DNA of 5,258 nt from the NCBI GenBank assembly GCA_018400395.1, contig JAGYMN010000083.1, positions 1 through 5,258 on the forward strand. The letters run 5' to 3'. The translations under genes and the position numbers were made by a program. The DNA is from Actinomycetota bacterium (GTDB lineage: Bacteria > Actinomycetota > Humimicrobiia > Humimicrobiales > Humimicrobiaceae). How positions within the stretch are numbered: the first letter of the stretch is position 1; each line of letters begins with the position of its first letter. The notes beneath the pieces are model-generated. The model made no database searches. It had not been told where the DNA came from and worked only from the letters and a program-made list of their open reading frames with translations. Shown here piece after piece: positions 5,153-5,258 of the stretch.

Positions 5153-5258
5153 TGTCCCATCCCGGAGGATAAAATTGATAATTGATAATATTATTGCAAA
5201 TTATTTCTTTTAAAAAATTTAGAAATATAAACATTGAAAATAATTTTATTATTTTTTT
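5153..5258 (-). promoter_or_regulatory. Leader and likely promoter region of the Na+/phosphate cotransporter gene
   Basis: Read on the - strand, the last 20 bases before the start are CCTCCGGGATGGGAC-type sequence without a canonical AGGAGG. Within it, ATG GGA CAA TGA forms a three-codon frame whose TGA overlaps the gene's ATG as ATGA, which might couple initiation or be coincidence. Further upstream is a tandem heptamer, ATTATCA twice (5176-5189), a possible operator. AT-rich -10-like TAATAT lies at about 5188-5193, without a good -35. No Pho-box-like direct repeat is recognised. The rest of the stretch to the window edge is nearly pure A/T. Confidence 0.3.

Noticed and set aside
4833..5213. 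126-codon + strand open frame opposite the transporter gene (also the smaller ones at 3744-3947 and 4491-4676)
   Set aside because: They are antisense shadows of the membrane-protein codons; their compositions mirror the hydrophobic sense strand and they show no family motifs.
5164..5213. + strand mini-gene after GGAGG at 5164-5168 with a TTG start at 5175
   Set aside because: The frame stops after 12 codons, and the GGAGG is more simply part of the opposite-strand leader.

Overview
The window is AT-rich bacterial DNA that reads with the standard genetic code. It has two parts. The left two thirds (about 1-3460) looks like an accessory or defence-type region in which every recognisable gene is on the + strand. 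The right third carries one housekeeping-type membrane gene on the - strand. Nothing here fixes the taxon. A low-GC, probably anaerobic bacterium (Clostridia- or Atribacterota-like) fits the composition, the two AAA/DUF4143 ATPases and the NptA-type transporter, but that is inference.

Layout from left to right. (1) The C-terminal half of an AAA_14/DUF4143 ATPase is cut by the left window edge and ends at 713. (2) A 47-bp repeat (730-776) ends in a sequence that looks like the 3' end of a tRNA(Cys) with its CCA. (3) An AT-rich spacer follows. (4) A two-gene toxin-antitoxin operon lies at 1000-1523: an Unstab_antitox/TIGR02574-type antitoxin overlapping a RelE/ParE-type toxin by ATGA. A possible weak terminator follows it. 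(5) A 496-bp spacer (1524-2019) holds a second copy of the tRNA-end-like core (1751-1768), traces of possible decayed coding sequence on both strands, and three degenerate 33-bp tandem repeats that run right up to the next start codon. (6) A complete 450-residue AAA_14/DUF4143 ATPase occupies 2020-3372. (7) A third copy of the repeat lies at 3407-3453, 44/47 identical to the first. (8) A 539-residue Na+/phosphate cotransporter with a C-terminal PhoU domain runs convergently (3533-5152, - strand), with its leader at the right edge.

The most interesting signal is the repeat. Its GTGCCGCCTCCA core occurs three times in the same orientation, once downstream of each + strand gene module (ATPase, toxin-antitoxin, ATPase). 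Bacterial tRNA(Cys) genes commonly end this way, with U73 followed by CCA, and tRNA 3' ends are classic integration sites. The simplest reading is a stack of elements integrated at a tRNA(Cys) gene lying to the left, with the transporter gene marking the old chromosomal flank. No integrase and no intact tRNA is visible, and a minus-strand reading of the same repeats (a recurring Gly-Gly-Gly-Thr peptide before a stop) is a serious rival.

The toxin-antitoxin pair and the two ATPases fit a stabilisation or defence cargo. The transporter is functionally unrelated to them.
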